A DNA stretch of 64,000 nt from Chrysemys picta bellii (GCF_011386835.1 NC_088800.1:17384572-17448571); one strand, 5' to 3'. Counted from the first letter of the stretch, positions 48,361 through 60,599 are shown. The notes: a model not told the origin generated them from the sequence alone. Program-made: numbers and translations.

Positions 48361-48368
48361 TTTTATAG
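48361..48368 (-). promoter_or_regulatory. Putative TATA box of the 5' LTR
   Basis: CTATAAAA on the minus strand, at the same position within the LTR as 43251-43259. Confidence 0.55.
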
Positions 48369-48830
48369 TCCAGTGAACATCTGAAATGGATTCCGCTGAG
48401 GGTTACCCCCAAAGTAAAGTTCATTGAAGTTGTGCAGAAGGAGACATGGAGTCTCATGGTGAAGGAAGTTCCATGCTGGTTTCTTCTCTCGCTGTTGTTT
48501 GATAAAATGCAAATTGATCTGTCCTTGCCCTCTGGCATGCAAATGAATGGCCACTTGACATGTGATTGCTAATTGACTCTGATGACACTTGGCTAGAGGC
48601 TTCAGCCTGTCCTTTGTCTGGGAGAGACCTGTTTATCCTCTTCCCAGACTTGTCTGGTAAACACATTTTAGTTCCATAATTCCTTCTTATTTGTAGTCCT
48701 TTGAGCGTTTACTATACATGCACCATGCAAGAATATTAACCATCAGTGTGTTATTAGTTTTCCAATGATACCTTACATGGCACATATCAGATGCTGTTTA
48801 TAACATAAATTAATTGGAAAAAGCTAAAAC

Positions 48831-48920
48831 TTTTGGTCCTGCTAGTGAAGGCAGGGGGCTGGACTCTATGACCTTTCAAGGTCCCTTCCAGTTCTAGGAG
48901 ATAGGATATCTCCATTTATA
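48831..48920 (+). repeat. tRNA-derived SINE, 3' half
   Basis: It starts within the body at TTGGTCCTGCTAGTGAAGG and runs to GGATATCTCCATTTATAAG. The tRNA-like head is missing, so it is a 5'-truncated copy abutting the LTR. Confidence 0.88.
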
Positions 48921-50659
48921 AGAATAATAAAATATAATAACTCACTACCTGATACCAGGGAGCCTCTGGTCCTCTTGCATTGGGATGCTGTCAGAGCCGA
49001 ATATACATTATTAAAAGCATAGCTACCCTTGCCCTTCTGTCTACTATTACCAACTCCTCCCACCTTCCCACATGCCCAAGCTTTAGAATTAAAACCAAGA
49101 GTTATACTTATTGCTAACTCTTTGCATGTATGTATATAAACCATTGTAACAACACATTCAGACCATAAAGTCATTTTTCCCTCAGGCACCAGGTGCTTTT
49201 TTCTGCTTTGCACACATTCTCCTCACTTATTTCATTCCCTCCTGACAGCACAGCCCACAGAGTTTCCAAAATCGGGTCATTCCATTACAGATTAATATAT
49301 TATCTCACTAGTAAAGTTCATGTCATGAGGTGAGAGACTTTTTCTTCAAATATGCCACCTCTGAGTATCTTTGAGTTTACCTACCAGGAGGCTGTAATCT
49401 ATCCTACAAAAGTCATTCTTTTGGAGGAAGCAGAAAATGTTATGAGTGGAAACTCACAGTTGTGGATTAATTTTGTTTGGGAGTAGGGCGTTTGGCTTCC
49501 TTGAAGAACAGGGGGAGGGGATACAGTGCTACCAAACCAGCACATCTTGGAAGAGTCCCTTAGACAATATGGTACCTTGAGGAGCCATGCTGCTTAAAGC
49601 AGCAGTAATTTCTGATGGGATATTATAATATAACCGTGAATAGGCAGCGTATAAAAAACCCTCTCCGCTCTTGGAATCTTTACTGTAAAATCCACAAGTC
49701 ATTCATTTTACTTCCCACAAGTATGCATTTCGCTCTTTAAAAATAATACACACACACAAAAGTATTCAGTATTCAAAGAGAAATTTGCAAAGGCTAGGGA
49801 GAAGGATACAGCCATTTTGGCAGCAAAAGGCATTTCTGGGGCATCCTCCTTTATTTTGTGCATTCTGGTACAACCCAAAGGCAAAACACATGCTCTTGGG
49901 AGCTATCATGAGCGAGAGATAAAAGTCACCACTGGGAGGGATGGTTTGGCAGCATCTAAAGAGTAGGAGGAAATCCATCAGTAGCAGGGAAATCCCCCAC
50001 CTTTGTCCTGAAACACTGAGAATATATAAGATATGCGATAGATTTCTTTTAAAAAAAAAATCAAGAGGCAGCTGACTTTTTCCACCCACAGAACAAAGGG
50101 ACAGAACATATCTGACTCCCCTCACTTCCCCACTAACTTCAAGTGATAGTTTAAAATGGACAATAATGCAGAACTCCTCTAATGTAGCTCAGAAGTCATT
50201 GAAGAACGTTCTCTCTTTTGGCACATTCTCAAAAGCTACAGGATTCTCCTCCGTTATGATCAAGAATAGAAGTTATTATCCCACAAACCCTCTTCAGCAT
50301 GCTCCATCAGCCACTCCAAAATGCCATTTGTAATTGCCAAAAGTCCTTTGAGCTGTTTATATCAAGACCAAATTCTTCTTACCCCTTCTGTGTGATCCGT
50401 AATTTCTTCCAATATGCTTACTTCTAGTCCCAAAACTTTCTAAACTAAAGTTTGCCTGTTTACACAACTGTCCCTCTTTTGTGTTATGATTAATGCGGCC
50501 TCCACAAAGCTTTATTACTAAAAAGAGAAAAAGGTGAAATGAAAAGAAAAAGTTGGGATTTTGTCCTTTTATTGCTCATTTATGATGAATACTGATGCAC
50601 TGAAATATTTTTAGAATATTTTGACATGATTTTAAAATATTTGAAATATCAAACATATC
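48921..50659. other. Unassigned DNA
   Basis: No gene or repeat family recognised. A short ACACACAC run is at about 49749-49757. Confidence 0.4.
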
Positions 50660-50784
50660 TAGGGTTACCAGATAGCAACTGTGAAAAAACGGGACAGAGG
50701 ATGGGGGGGTAATAGGTGCCTATATAGGAAAAAGTCGCAATAAACAGGACTGTCCCTTTAAAAACGGGACATCTGGTCACCCTA
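50660..50784 (-). mobile_element. Short hAT-like MITE (125 bp)
   Basis: Same family as 29861-29984, in reverse orientation. Termini are TAGGGTTACCAGAT / ATCTGGTCACCCTA, with ACTGTCCCTTTAAAAACGGG near the right end. Flanks AACATATC (50652-50659) and AACATACC (50785-50792) form an 8-bp duplication with one mismatch. Confidence 0.93.
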
Positions 50785-51319
50785 AACATACCAAGTCATC
50801 ACTTCCTTCCCCTTTGTGGTCAGACTTTGCCTCCTGGATAATGTCATCACACGGGGCTATAATCTTAAGTGTCTGTCTCTCTGAGTGACGAAGGAATGCT
50901 GACTCATAAAAATCAGCAAAGGGCAGGAGAGCCGCATTACAATTGCTAGTATCATGGGATATCCCTTCTCAGGTCCCCCAAACACCTGGCCAAAGTCCTC
51001 CAGCAAAGTCAAGGAAGTGAAGATCTGATATTTCCACATGAAACCACAAGCACAACACAAACAATTGTTTGGGTTGGGGGGTTTGTTTGTTTTTGTTTCT
51101 TTTTTGGAGGGGTATTGGAAAAAAACTTTGAAAAAGTCTTTATCATAAAGCACCAATGAAGGACAAAAGTTAAAGCCAATAGTTCTGATCCTCCTGTCAC
51201 TTGCACTGGTGTAAATCAGGAGTAAATTCAGTGTAAAACCAGTGTGAGAGGTGAATCAAGACCAATATTTTCTTCTCTGTCATTATTTTAGCTGATGAAC
51301 TACTACTAGCCTCTAGCCC
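50785..51319. other. Unassigned DNA with a hairpin fragment
   Basis: About 51186-51265 (TGATCCTCCTGTCACTTGCA, then CTGGTGTAAATCAGGAGTAA) belongs to the GGTGTAAATCAG hairpin repeat class. Otherwise nothing is recognised. Confidence 0.45.
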
Positions 51320-51627
51320 AGGGATTGGCAACGTTCGGCACGCGGCTCGCCAGGGTAATGACCCTGGCGGGCCGGGCCAGTTTTATTTACCTGCTGACGC
51401 GGCAGGTTCGGCCGATCGCGGCCCCCACTGGCCGCGGTTCGCCGTCCCGGGCCAACGGGGGCGGCAAGAAGCCACGGCCAGCACATCGCTCGCCTGCGCC
51501 GCTTCTCGCCGCCCCCAGTGGGGGCTGCGATCGGCCAAACCTGCCGCGTCAGCAGGTAAATAAAACTGGCCCGGCCCGCCAGGGTGCTTACCCTCACGAG
51601 CCGCGTGCCGAACATTGCCGACCCCTG
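51320..51627. mobile_element. Non-autonomous hAT-like foldback element (308 bp)
   Basis: An exact 8-bp duplication CTCTAGCC lies at 51312-51319 and 51628-51635. Ends are CAGGGATTGGCAACGTTCGG / CCGAACATTGCCGACCCCTG. The inverted arms extend about 100 bases inward, including TTTTATTTACCTGCTGACGC against GCGTCAGCAGGTAAATAAAA. The very GC-rich centre gives mirror-image open frames on both strands, which are not genes. Confidence 0.95.
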
Positions 51628-51635
51628 CTCTAGCC

Positions 51636-52343
51636 CTTTAGTTTCAGATCATTCAAATCCAAATAACGGCTTAAACCTGGAGAAAGAAGTGTCTGTACAG
51701 TAGAAAATAAGCACATGAGGGCTATAAACAATGCTTCCTAAAAATGGCACAAGCTTTTCATTTTAAATGTCAGATAAGGATTTTGCAGCATGCATTTTGG
51801 ATTTGTTAAACATGGCTATTCTAGAGAGTATACATTTAAAAAAAATAAAATGTAATAAAGTCGCAATAAGACATTATACCACAAACTCCAGTACTGCCAA
51901 CTACAAGTGTTAAGAAAAAATCATATTGGGCCCCAAAAATAAGGAGATAAAAAATATACATGGGGGTCCTTTTACATGCCCTCTGGGTTTTGCCCCTTTA
52001 GAACACTTGGCTCTTGTCTTCAAGCTTCTCTTTGCAATGTTGAGGGCTGGAAATGTCCTCTTTAAACATGAAATCACATGACTCCAGCTGGGATGGGACA
52101 TCAAGAAAAACACCAAATATTGCAAGATGTCTGATAAAATTAAGAAAATTGGCAACTTTGAAACCACCCTTCCTTCATGCACAACTGGTTTGCTGTTTAT
52201 AGGAGTTATCATAAACTATGCCGAAAATATTTCTACTCTCCAATAGGATAGGTTTTATCTAGAGAGAGAAATGGCATAGCTAGCTAAGTCACAGGTTACT
52301 TGTGTGCTCATAAGTTGAGCACAAAAAAAGTTTAACGTATTAA
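51636..52343. other. Unassigned DNA
   Basis: Nothing recognised. Confidence 0.4.
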
Positions 52344-52427
52344 GGGCCAGATCCTCATCTGGTGTAAATCAGCATGCTTCACTGAAGTCTCATAAACATC
52401 AGTTTATGTTAGCTGAGGCGCTGGCCC
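52344..52427. repeat. Hairpin repeat
   Basis: Imperfect inverted ends GGGCCAGATCCTCATCTGGT / AGCTGAGGCGCTGGCCC around a ACTGAAGTCTCATAAA centre. A diverged relative of 62381-62463. Confidence 0.65.
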
Positions 52428-55239
52428 TAGAAGTCACTCGATAGGTACCAAAAGTTGACAGCTAAACTGCATGCAGACTACACTTCCATGTAATCAACTG
52501 CTGGAAGGAATTGTGATGGAAAAAAGGATGTCTTCCGCAACGCAAGGGAAGGAACACACGGACACTTATATCTCATGCTAATGTTAATGTCATGCTCAAT
52601 CACATGGGTAAATGCAAATAAGTGCTATAATTAACTAACAATTGATAAAAATAGACTGGGAAAGTAAACCTGAGTTTCTGCTTGTGGCCCTTCTCCCCCT
52701 CCCCCCACACTCCCACCCCCGGTGCAGATTAAGGTCAGTGCCCAACTCCCACTGAATGTCAATGGGTTTTTGGCATCTAACTCCCTTAGGCTTTTTTTAA
52801 AATCCCAGCCTAAAGCAATTGCACTTTGCTGTGTTAAACAGTGGAATATTACCGATTACCCAATCTTTCTCTCTAAAAGTAAACCACATGTAATATGACA
52901 ACAACCTCATCAAAGTCCAAATACTGCAAATAATGAATAATAAATCTGTTTATAGAACAATAATAAGCGAACCTACCTGAAAACGACATGATCTTTATAC
53001 CATGTTTGAAAGATGCAGCTGTTTTCAAGTTCTTCAGTCAGTTATGACTGGATACATACTGTTGTTTTGCTTTGGCCAGCAGAGTCTGTCACCTGCAGGC
53101 TTTAGAGGAAAAGCTAAGTCCACTCCATCATTTTGGTAGCTGTCAATTCTCTCATCTCTATAGTTCCTCAGTTCCCCTCTGCCAAATGCAACTAGAGCAC
53201 TTTCTCTTTGGCTTGGATTGTGGTATGCAGACTTCAAGTGCAACTGACAGCTAGCAGGGAATGTTCATACAGCTGTGCAGTTATTGCAGTTCTCCTCTTC
53301 TATAGGCCTGGTCTTCACTGTCCCAGAAAACAGAATGGTCTTCATGGAACATAGCAATATTCTATTATGAGTTCGTTCAGGGGTCCAGGCTACTCTCATG
53401 AGACACCTGCAAACAAGGACCAGAGGGACAGGAAAATTAGGAAGTTCCCTTCATGGAGTTTCCTACACATCAGTCCCTCCAGGAAGAAGGGTCTGGACTT
53501 GGAGAGGTGAGGACTCCCAACCTCACAGAATCTGTGGATCCATGGGGTGGGACCCCTTTCGCAGATCCATGTAGCTGCCAGGAGTCTTTTACATGGACAG
53601 CTATTGTTCTTTAGGTCCCACTGGCTCCCAACCTCCAGCAGCATGGTCCAACAGGAGCCATGGTGTCATTGCCTGGGTCTGCGCAGAGGGGCTTGCCCAC
53701 AGAGTTATTTTGATACAGCTGTGAGCTGTTTTAAACGTCCCTGCAGAAGTTGGATTGCTCTGCAGGAGATGGCACTTCAGAGAGCCTCCTGCCCCTTGCT
53801 CTGCCCCTTCCCATCACGTTAACTGGAACCATAACCCCAAAGAGTTCCAGTGGAGGGGCTTCTGTGAAACCTAGAGGCGTGGGAGTAGACATGCAGGTCA
53901 GGCAGTTTCCTTTCACATCGATATGAAGATATCCACCCATGGAAGAGATTCTCTGAGTCCAGATAATTATGTTCTGCCTCCTAAATTCCACCATACAGTT
54001 TCAACTGAGTACAATAACCTTCTCTATTTCAAACCTGTGTAGCATTATTTTTGCACTCTTAAACAGTGTACATTTCACCCAAAAGTAAGGAAGGGACTAA
54101 GTCATCCCTATTACATAATTTACCGAAGTAGTTAATACACAGGATCCTCAGAATAAAAGCACCAAACAAGTGCAACATTATTTTTTCACTGGATTTTTAC
54201 AGCCAAATATTTCAGACCTACCCCTTTTTCAGCAGCCACAGTTACATTACTCACTGGACTCCACGCTCATAACATTTGAGTATGATAGGAATTGACTGGA
54301 TGTTGTTTTAATATATAAAGGTTAATTTAAAATAACCTAAGAGATCCATATTGCATGACAGCAGCATTACCAATGAGAAGTCTTGGGTTCAGAAACAAGA
54401 TCAGCTTTCAAGCCCCCAACCAGCAATAGCTGCACTTGTCATGAACATACTGCACTTAGTCCCCAGGGAAAGTGCATCTTCAGCTGTCATGTATGCAGCT
54501 CCTTCTGTTAGTCAATCCATGAAGCAATACTGACTTTTTCTTCTGAAGAGTCAGTCACCTGACCTCCTAAAGGTAAGTGCTGCTGTGACAAGAGACGAAA
54601 GACAGAGAATTAGCTAAACAGTGTGCTTAGTAATATGCTCATAGCCTGCTACAGTATTACATTCTGAGTTGGTTCTGGATATATCTCTCTATATCAATGA
54701 ACCAAAAATCAGCCCTTGGCGTTAGGTGGCTGTTCTAAACCACCTCATCTTAAGGATCATGAAAAAAAAAACAATCAAGCAAACACAGCAGAGGCAGCCA
54801 GAACCCATTAATCTATTACATCAGTATTCATACCCTGCAAACTACTGTTATTTTTGATCAAATATCATAGTCCCTGTCCCCATCCCTAGATGACTGATCT
54901 TGTCTTTTCATCTTTGAATCATCCAGTCTATTTCACTATATTGTAAAGTTCTCTGACTTACTGCTTTATATATAGTGATCTCCCCAGTCTAATTAATTTC
55001 CATTCATTAAGGATACTGCAACCCAAAGACCCATTTCAAGCTGCACATTTTTGCCCCGTTGTCAAATGATTTTTTCCTCTCTTGAGCAAAGATGGACTAA
55101 AATCTGGGAAGAACAAAGCAGCAATTTGACCAAGCAGTACTTCGTCTTTAGATCTAACCTTTAAAAGAATAGTATTTTACACTCACAGAAATTCCCATGC
55201 AACTGTGGGACCATGCTAAGTGCTCCTTAGGCTTCATTC
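52428..55239. other. Unassigned DNA
   Basis: No supported gene. About 52735-52815 contains CCAACTCCCACTGAATGTCA, a hairpin-repeat piece. A poly-A run lies at about 54762-54770. Open frames are at most 91 codons and overlap antisense. Confidence 0.4.
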
Positions 55240-55690
55240 ATGGAATCATAGAATAATAATATTGTAGGCCTGGAAGGGACTTCCAGAGGTCATCTAGTCC
55301 AATGGGTCTCAACCAGGGGTACATCAACTCATCTAGATATTTGCCTAGTTCAGGCTACATAAAAAACACTAGTGAAATCAGTACAAACTAAAATTTCATA
55401 CAGACAGTGACTTGTTTATACTGCTTTATAAACTATACACTGAAATGTAAGCACCATATTTATTTTCCAATTGATTTATTTTATAATTATATGGTAAAAA
55501 TGAGAAAGTCAGCAATTTTTCAGTAATAGTGTGGCTGTGATGCTTTTGTACTTTTATGTCTGATTTTGTGAGCAAGTAGTTTTTAAGTGAGGTGAAACTT
55601 AGGGGCACACAAGACAAATCAGACTCCTGAAAGGGGCACAGTTGTCTGGAAAGGTTGAGAGCCACTTCATGGCAGGACTAAGTATTATCT
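55240..55690 (-). repeat. CR1 3' end split by a hAT-like element
   Basis: TGGAATCATAGAATAATAAT then GGCCTGGAAGGGACTTCCAG and GGTCATCTAGTCC are the CR1 3' tail on the minus strand. CR1-like GGCAGGACTAAGTATTATCT resumes after the insertion at 55668. Confidence 0.75.
55300..55667. mobile_element. hAT-like element with CAGTGG-type ends
   Basis: The ends CAATGGGTCTCAACC and GGTTGAGAGCCACTT are diverged inverted copies of a CAGTGGTTCTCAACC-type terminus. The interior is AT-rich and non-coding. No clear 8-bp duplication survives. Confidence 0.65.
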
Positions 55691-57805
55691 AGTATTATTG
55701 GTTCTCTCCATGCCATTGTCAGCCTCCTTGCAGTTCCTTTTAGGGGCAGGGCTTACGCTGGCATTTGACAGCAGCCCATTGCACTGCTTAGACCTCCCTT
55801 AATGCCAAAGACAAATGATTGTCTTCTTTTGAGAGCAGCCAGCAATGCTTTTCTGCAGACAGTCTATCCCACACAGTTCCAGACACCTTGGCATGGGATT
55901 AAAAATAAAGAGAAAAATCATAAAATAACACAGCAGACTGAAGCCTAGCTAGAGTAAATCTATGGAAAACATAGGTAGTAGCTAAGGCCTGACCACAAAT
56001 GCAATCTAACAGTTAAACGAGTTGAAAAAAACATACCTCTCTCTTTGTCAGCAGCAGTATGCTGTCGCCTTCTGGTCTGGTTCTGCATTTCAGCTAGGTT
56101 AGGTGCCTCCCCACCCATAATTAACATCTCACTGTGTAACTAGAGACCCACATATGTAATTCTCTGGGACAATGTGCAGTATGTGCAAAACTCTTTCATT
56201 AGCATGATGCACAGCACCTCTCCCTGTAGTTCTAATCTTAGGACACAATTACAGATGTATTTCCAAGTGAAAACATACTTGATCAGGTTCATTAACCCTC
56301 TTTAATTTCCTCCTAGTCTGCACTGACTGTATATTGGGCATTCCAAATTATTTTCTTGAACTTGTGTGTAAGGCCACTCTATGGAATACACACACCTTAC
56401 AATGGACGATTCCACACTGTAACATGTGTTAAGTGCTACTATAACATACAACTGGTTTTGAAGCTAGTAAGAATTTTGCCATATCCTTTCCTAAAATGCT
56501 GCCTATTACTTTCTGTACAGACACCTTATTAAAATGAAAGCACTGGGATTCTCTTTTGAACACCGTATAGACAAAGGCTATTTTTTGCAAGCTAGATTTC
56601 AGAAAAAAACATCTACAGGAGTGTGTGACAAAGGAGAGTCTGGTACACACAAACATTACACAAGCTAAAGAGGAAGCTACATGCTCATTAAGTCCTGTCT
56701 CTGGTTCTGAGGCTTTCTACTACAGCAACAGAATTACAGAATATTCCTAGGTAGTTTACACAGATCTAAGTCATTTGGAGACGCAGTGAAACGTGAGTGA
56801 TTCATTACCTGATTTCATTTGTTATTACAGTGCATAGGACCATATGAAAAATTCTGGAAGAGCTCTCCACAGATGGGAAAAATGGGCATTGAATTGGTGA
56901 TGACGACCAATTTGCCTTCCATTTGTAGTTCCACTTAAGGATCTGCATATTTTAGATGGGCTTTGTGCCCATCTCACAAAAAAGCAGCATAATGTTACTG
57001 ACGAGGGGGAAAAGTGTTTGTGCAGATTTAGGAAATGTGGGGGTTAAAGAGTCTGTAGATTCTTTTGACAAAAGTACATTTCTGCTTCCTGTGCAGATGA
57101 TTATTTATTGTTAACCTTTTATCCTATCAGCTTTTCTGGGGGAAAATGTACCTAGAAATCTCTCTAGAGAATAGTGAGACATCCCAATTTCATAAGGGTG
57201 AAGGACAAGCCTTTTATATGGCTGTCAGAAATGCTAACAGGAAAACACTATTGAATTTTGCTTTCTTTTGTTCAGAATTCAGTATCAGTAACTCTTATAA
57301 AGACATGCAGTTCCTATATAAAAAATCCCTGTAAAGAGTAAGACAAAGGGTAGGGGGTCAGCTCCCTGGAGAAATGGGAAAAAAGGCTAAACAGAGGTAA
57401 AAAAAAAAAAAGAAAGAAAAAAGCTTCTGTGGAAAAACAGCATCTGTTGAAACAGCGATCTCCTTGCCAAACAGCCCAAACCACACCATTTCATGGCGTC
57501 TATTTTTTTTCCTCTTGTTTATCAGGGTTTGAGAGATTTTTATAATCATGAAGTGATACAGCTGTAACAGAGCAATAATCCCAAATTGGCTCTCTCAATA
57601 GCAGGAGTATGCCAATCAATACTGACTACCCTCTTTATTCATAGAAATTGTTTTCATCAAACTAGAGTTTTCTCCCATTCTCTTTTCAGTAAACACAAAG
57701 CAACCCAGAACATAAATAAAAGCAACTGTTCACAACATTGTTGATACTGTAAAACAGACTGGCAGAATTGAACTACATTATAGGGAATTGGGCCACCGGT
57801 CAAGA
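55691..57805. other. Unassigned DNA
   Basis: No gene or repeat family recognised. An A-rich simple stretch lies near 57399-57421. Confidence 0.4.
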
Positions 57806-57940
57806 AAGCAACCTAATCAGAACAGCACTTAAGCATGTGTTTAAATATACACTAAAGTGCTACTGAAATCAACTGGGCTTAAGCACATGCTTAAAATTAA
57901 GCACATACTTCGGGGCGTTCCTGAATCAGAACCATCATGG
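57806..57940. repeat. Hairpin repeat
   Basis: ATCAGAACAGCACTTAAGCA on the left and GCTTAAAATTAAGCACATAC followed by CTGAATCAGAACC on the right are imperfect inverted arms around AAATCAACTGGGCTTAAG. It is related to the insert at 13805-13890. Confidence 0.65.
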
Positions 57941-58066
57941 CTAAATAAGTCAGCTGCACTCGTGAATTTGCTGATGACAGCAACAAGCTCCCTGATAATG
58001 TAATTGTGGAAGAAGTTACATTATCAAACTGGTAAAGACAGAAGTAACAAGAAACAGTTGTATACA

Positions 58067-58090
58067 TTATTATTATTATTATTATTATTA
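58067..58090. repeat. Microsatellite (ATT)n
   Basis: About eight ATT units. Confidence 0.95.
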
Positions 58091-58865
58091 TATATGCAGG
58101 CTTTAAAATAAATAAAACTTAATTTGTCTGGACATTCACTCTCCTCCCCAAACTTTGAATCCAATTCTGCAGAAAACTCCCAATAGGTGAGTGCTAGGGA
58201 TGAATAACTGGCATCAACTCTTCATAAAAGCAACTTTCTGCCTGGTAATAGTGTAAAAAATAAATATATATGTTGACAGGTATCAGTAACAAAGCTGATG
58301 TGCAACAAGCAAATCCCAAGATGTCTGCCCATTCAAATTACAAACAAAATAAAGCTAGTTCAAACGAGAATAAATACTCTATTTCCCCCTCATTTAAACA
58401 TGATTAAAAGCCGACAGAGAGGTGAGGGAAGGGAAAAAAACCACTATGGAAAAATATACCAGTATAAAAATAAAAATATTGGGTCAGCCATGCTTTACTA
58501 CAATGCTTCACCGGTACAGGGACCATGTTTGTTTTGAAGTAATTTTTGTTTTTAAATAAGAAAACCAAGTATGCTGCAAGTGAAAAGCCATATCCATGTA
58601 AAATGACTTTTTGATTCATAATCAAAGTTTTGGCTCCACTAAGTTTAAGTTTATAGTGGAGTACAACATTCCATTGATAGCTTAGCAATGATAGAACACC
58701 ACCACCTTAAAAGTTTATATAAATATTTGATCTCCAGAATCACACATTTCAGAGAGGTTTTCATTCCCGTGGATTTTACATATCAAAGGGGATGACAGTT
58801 GATTGAGCTGTCTTGTAAGTATGCTGTGAATGTGTGTTCAATAGTAGGTAATGAATAAATACTAA
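58091..58865. other. Unassigned DNA
   Basis: Nothing recognised. Confidence 0.4.
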
Positions 58866-59112
58866 TGATATTTTGCACTTCTATAGCACCTTCCATGAAA
58901 GACTCTCAAATCACTTTGCAAATACTGATGGTTCAACACCCATCTCAGGTACAGACAGTGAAAGGTTTTGGGGTCCCCCTTTGCTTTTATCATTATTCTA
59001 CAGAACGGGCAACAAAGGCACAGACAGATTAAGCTATTTGCCAGTGTCACACAATGATGCTAGACTGGAATCCAAATCTCAACTCCCTCTCCTGCATTTT
59101 AACCACTAGATT
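58866..59112 (-). repeat. MIR-like SINE
   Basis: On the plus strand it shows ACTTCTATAGCACCTTCCAT, a diverged TTTACAGATGAG-type core (TTCTACAGAACGGGCAACAA), AAGCTATTTGCCAGTGTCAC and TTTTAACCACTAGATTGTGC. This is the antisense order of a MIR-type SINE. Confidence 0.7.
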
Positions 59113-59137
59113 GTGCTTCTTCTCACTCCCCCTAGAC

Positions 59138-59975
59138 CAGGGGTCTCAAACTCAAATGACCACAAGAGCCACGAGGACTAGTGCATTGGCCTGAGGGTCG
59201 CATCACTGACAGCCCCCCTTGCTGGCCCCAGCTCCACCCTCACTCCACCCCTTCCCTGAGGTCCCGCCCCTGCCCCGTCTCTTCCCCCCTCCCTCCTGGA
59301 AAGTGCTAAGCATTATACAGAGCATACAGATCACTGCTGCTCCTACAACAAGTCATTTCCAAGTGGTTTTAATAAAATATATACAATCAGTAATGCACCT
59401 CACTCAAAGGACAAAACATGCACTTAGTTAGATTTACTTGCTAAAGCCCCCCCACTGCACTGGGCTGCACCACCACTCCACCACTGCTCTGCCTCTTCCA
59501 GGGGTGGCAGGTTTGTAGAAATTTTGGTGGTGCTCAGAACCTGCCCCCCCCAAACTCCACTCCCACCTGCCTAAGGCTCTGGGAGGGAGTTTTGGTGGGG
59601 GTAGGGATCTGGGGTGCAGGCTCTGGGATGGAGTTTGGGTGCTGGGTGCAGGCTCCGAGCTGGGGCAGGTGGTGGGGGTGCAGGCTTTGGGATGGAGTTT
59701 GGGGTTAGGAGGGGGTGCAGAGATGAGGCCGGGGGACACTCGGGGGAGGTGCGTGGGGGCGGCAGGCGGGGCCGGGGGAGAGACCCGGCCCCAAACATTG
59801 GGGAGCAGCGAGCAGGGAGCTTAGCTGCCACATAAAATAACTCAGGGGGGAGGTGTGAGGGGAGTTTGGCTGTGACTGGAAGTAACTGGGGGGGAGGGCA
59901 TGGGGAGCTTGGCGGGCCGCAGGGAAGAGCTCTGCGGGCCGCATGAGGCCCCTGGCCGCGTATTTGAGATCCCTG
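59138..59975. mobile_element. Non-autonomous hAT-like element (838 bp)
   Basis: An exact 8-bp duplication CCCTAGAC lies at 59130-59137 and 59976-59983. Ends are CAGGGGTCTCAAACTCAAAT and GCGTATTTGAGATCCCTG. The interior has no transposase. About 59580-59720 is a G-rich repeat of GCAGGCTCTGGGATGGAGTT-type units, which creates Pro/Gly frames on opposite strands. Confidence 0.95.
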
Positions 59976-59983
59976 CCCTAGAC

Positions 59984-60440
59984 CTATGTTTTTTAACAGT
60001 AAGGATGGATAAACTGGTTTGAACAATCTCTGAACCAACCTGCGGCCAAGCCAGTACTCAGGACCAACCCCAACTAAATCATCCCAACATAGGCTTTGTC
60101 AAGCCGGGTCTTAAAAACCTCTAAAGATAGAGATTCCATCACCTCCCTAGGTAACCCATTTCAGTGCTTCACCACCCTCCTAGTGAAACAGTTTTTCCTA
60201 ATATCCAACCTAGACCTTCCCCACTACAACTTGAGACCATTGCTCCTTGTTCTGTCATCTGGTACCACTGAGAACAGTTTAGCTCCATCCTCTTTGGAAC
60301 CCACCTTCAGGTAGTTGAAGGCTGCTATCAAATCCTCCCTCACTCTTCTCTTCTGCAGACTAAATAAGCCCAGTTCCCTCACCCTTTCCTCATAAGTCAT
60401 GTGCACCAGCCCCCTAATCATTTATGTTGCCCTCCACTGG
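59984..60440 (-). repeat. CR1 LINE C-terminal/3' portion
   Basis: The plus strand carries GGTCTTAAAAACCTCTAAAG, CCATTTCAGTGCTTCACCAC and TCATAAGTCATGTGCACCAG, the antisense of the CR1 RT C-terminal region. The minus frame holds a short [20 protein letters not shown] peptide typical of CR1 and is then broken. Confidence 0.85.
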
Positions 60441-60599
60441 AAAAATAAGTCAGTTCATTCACATCTTCCCTGCACTTCCACTTCTGTTTCTAAAGAAAAC
60501 CAAGAAAGACTCTCAGTATTTTTAACCAGGTCACAATGAGAAATAGGTGGACATCTCATGAAAAAGCATAATCTCAATACTTTCAGTTCAAAGCATTTT

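Larger units (their letters stand above)
47562..48818 (-). repeat. LTR-like block of the Gmr1-like element, minus orientation (5' LTR)
   Basis: The orientation agrees with gag-pol. It begins near 48818 and is homologous to 42831-43810 in inverse orientation. It contains the TATA-type sequence at 48361-48368 and ends near CCCCAGAACGTGACA (about 47562), just before gag. A hAT-like fragment interrupts it at about 47848-47950. The exact TG...CA ends are not certain. Confidence 0.8.

Noticed and set aside
51313..51633. Two near-identical open frames on opposite strands
   Set aside because: They are a consequence of the long inverted arms of the foldback element.
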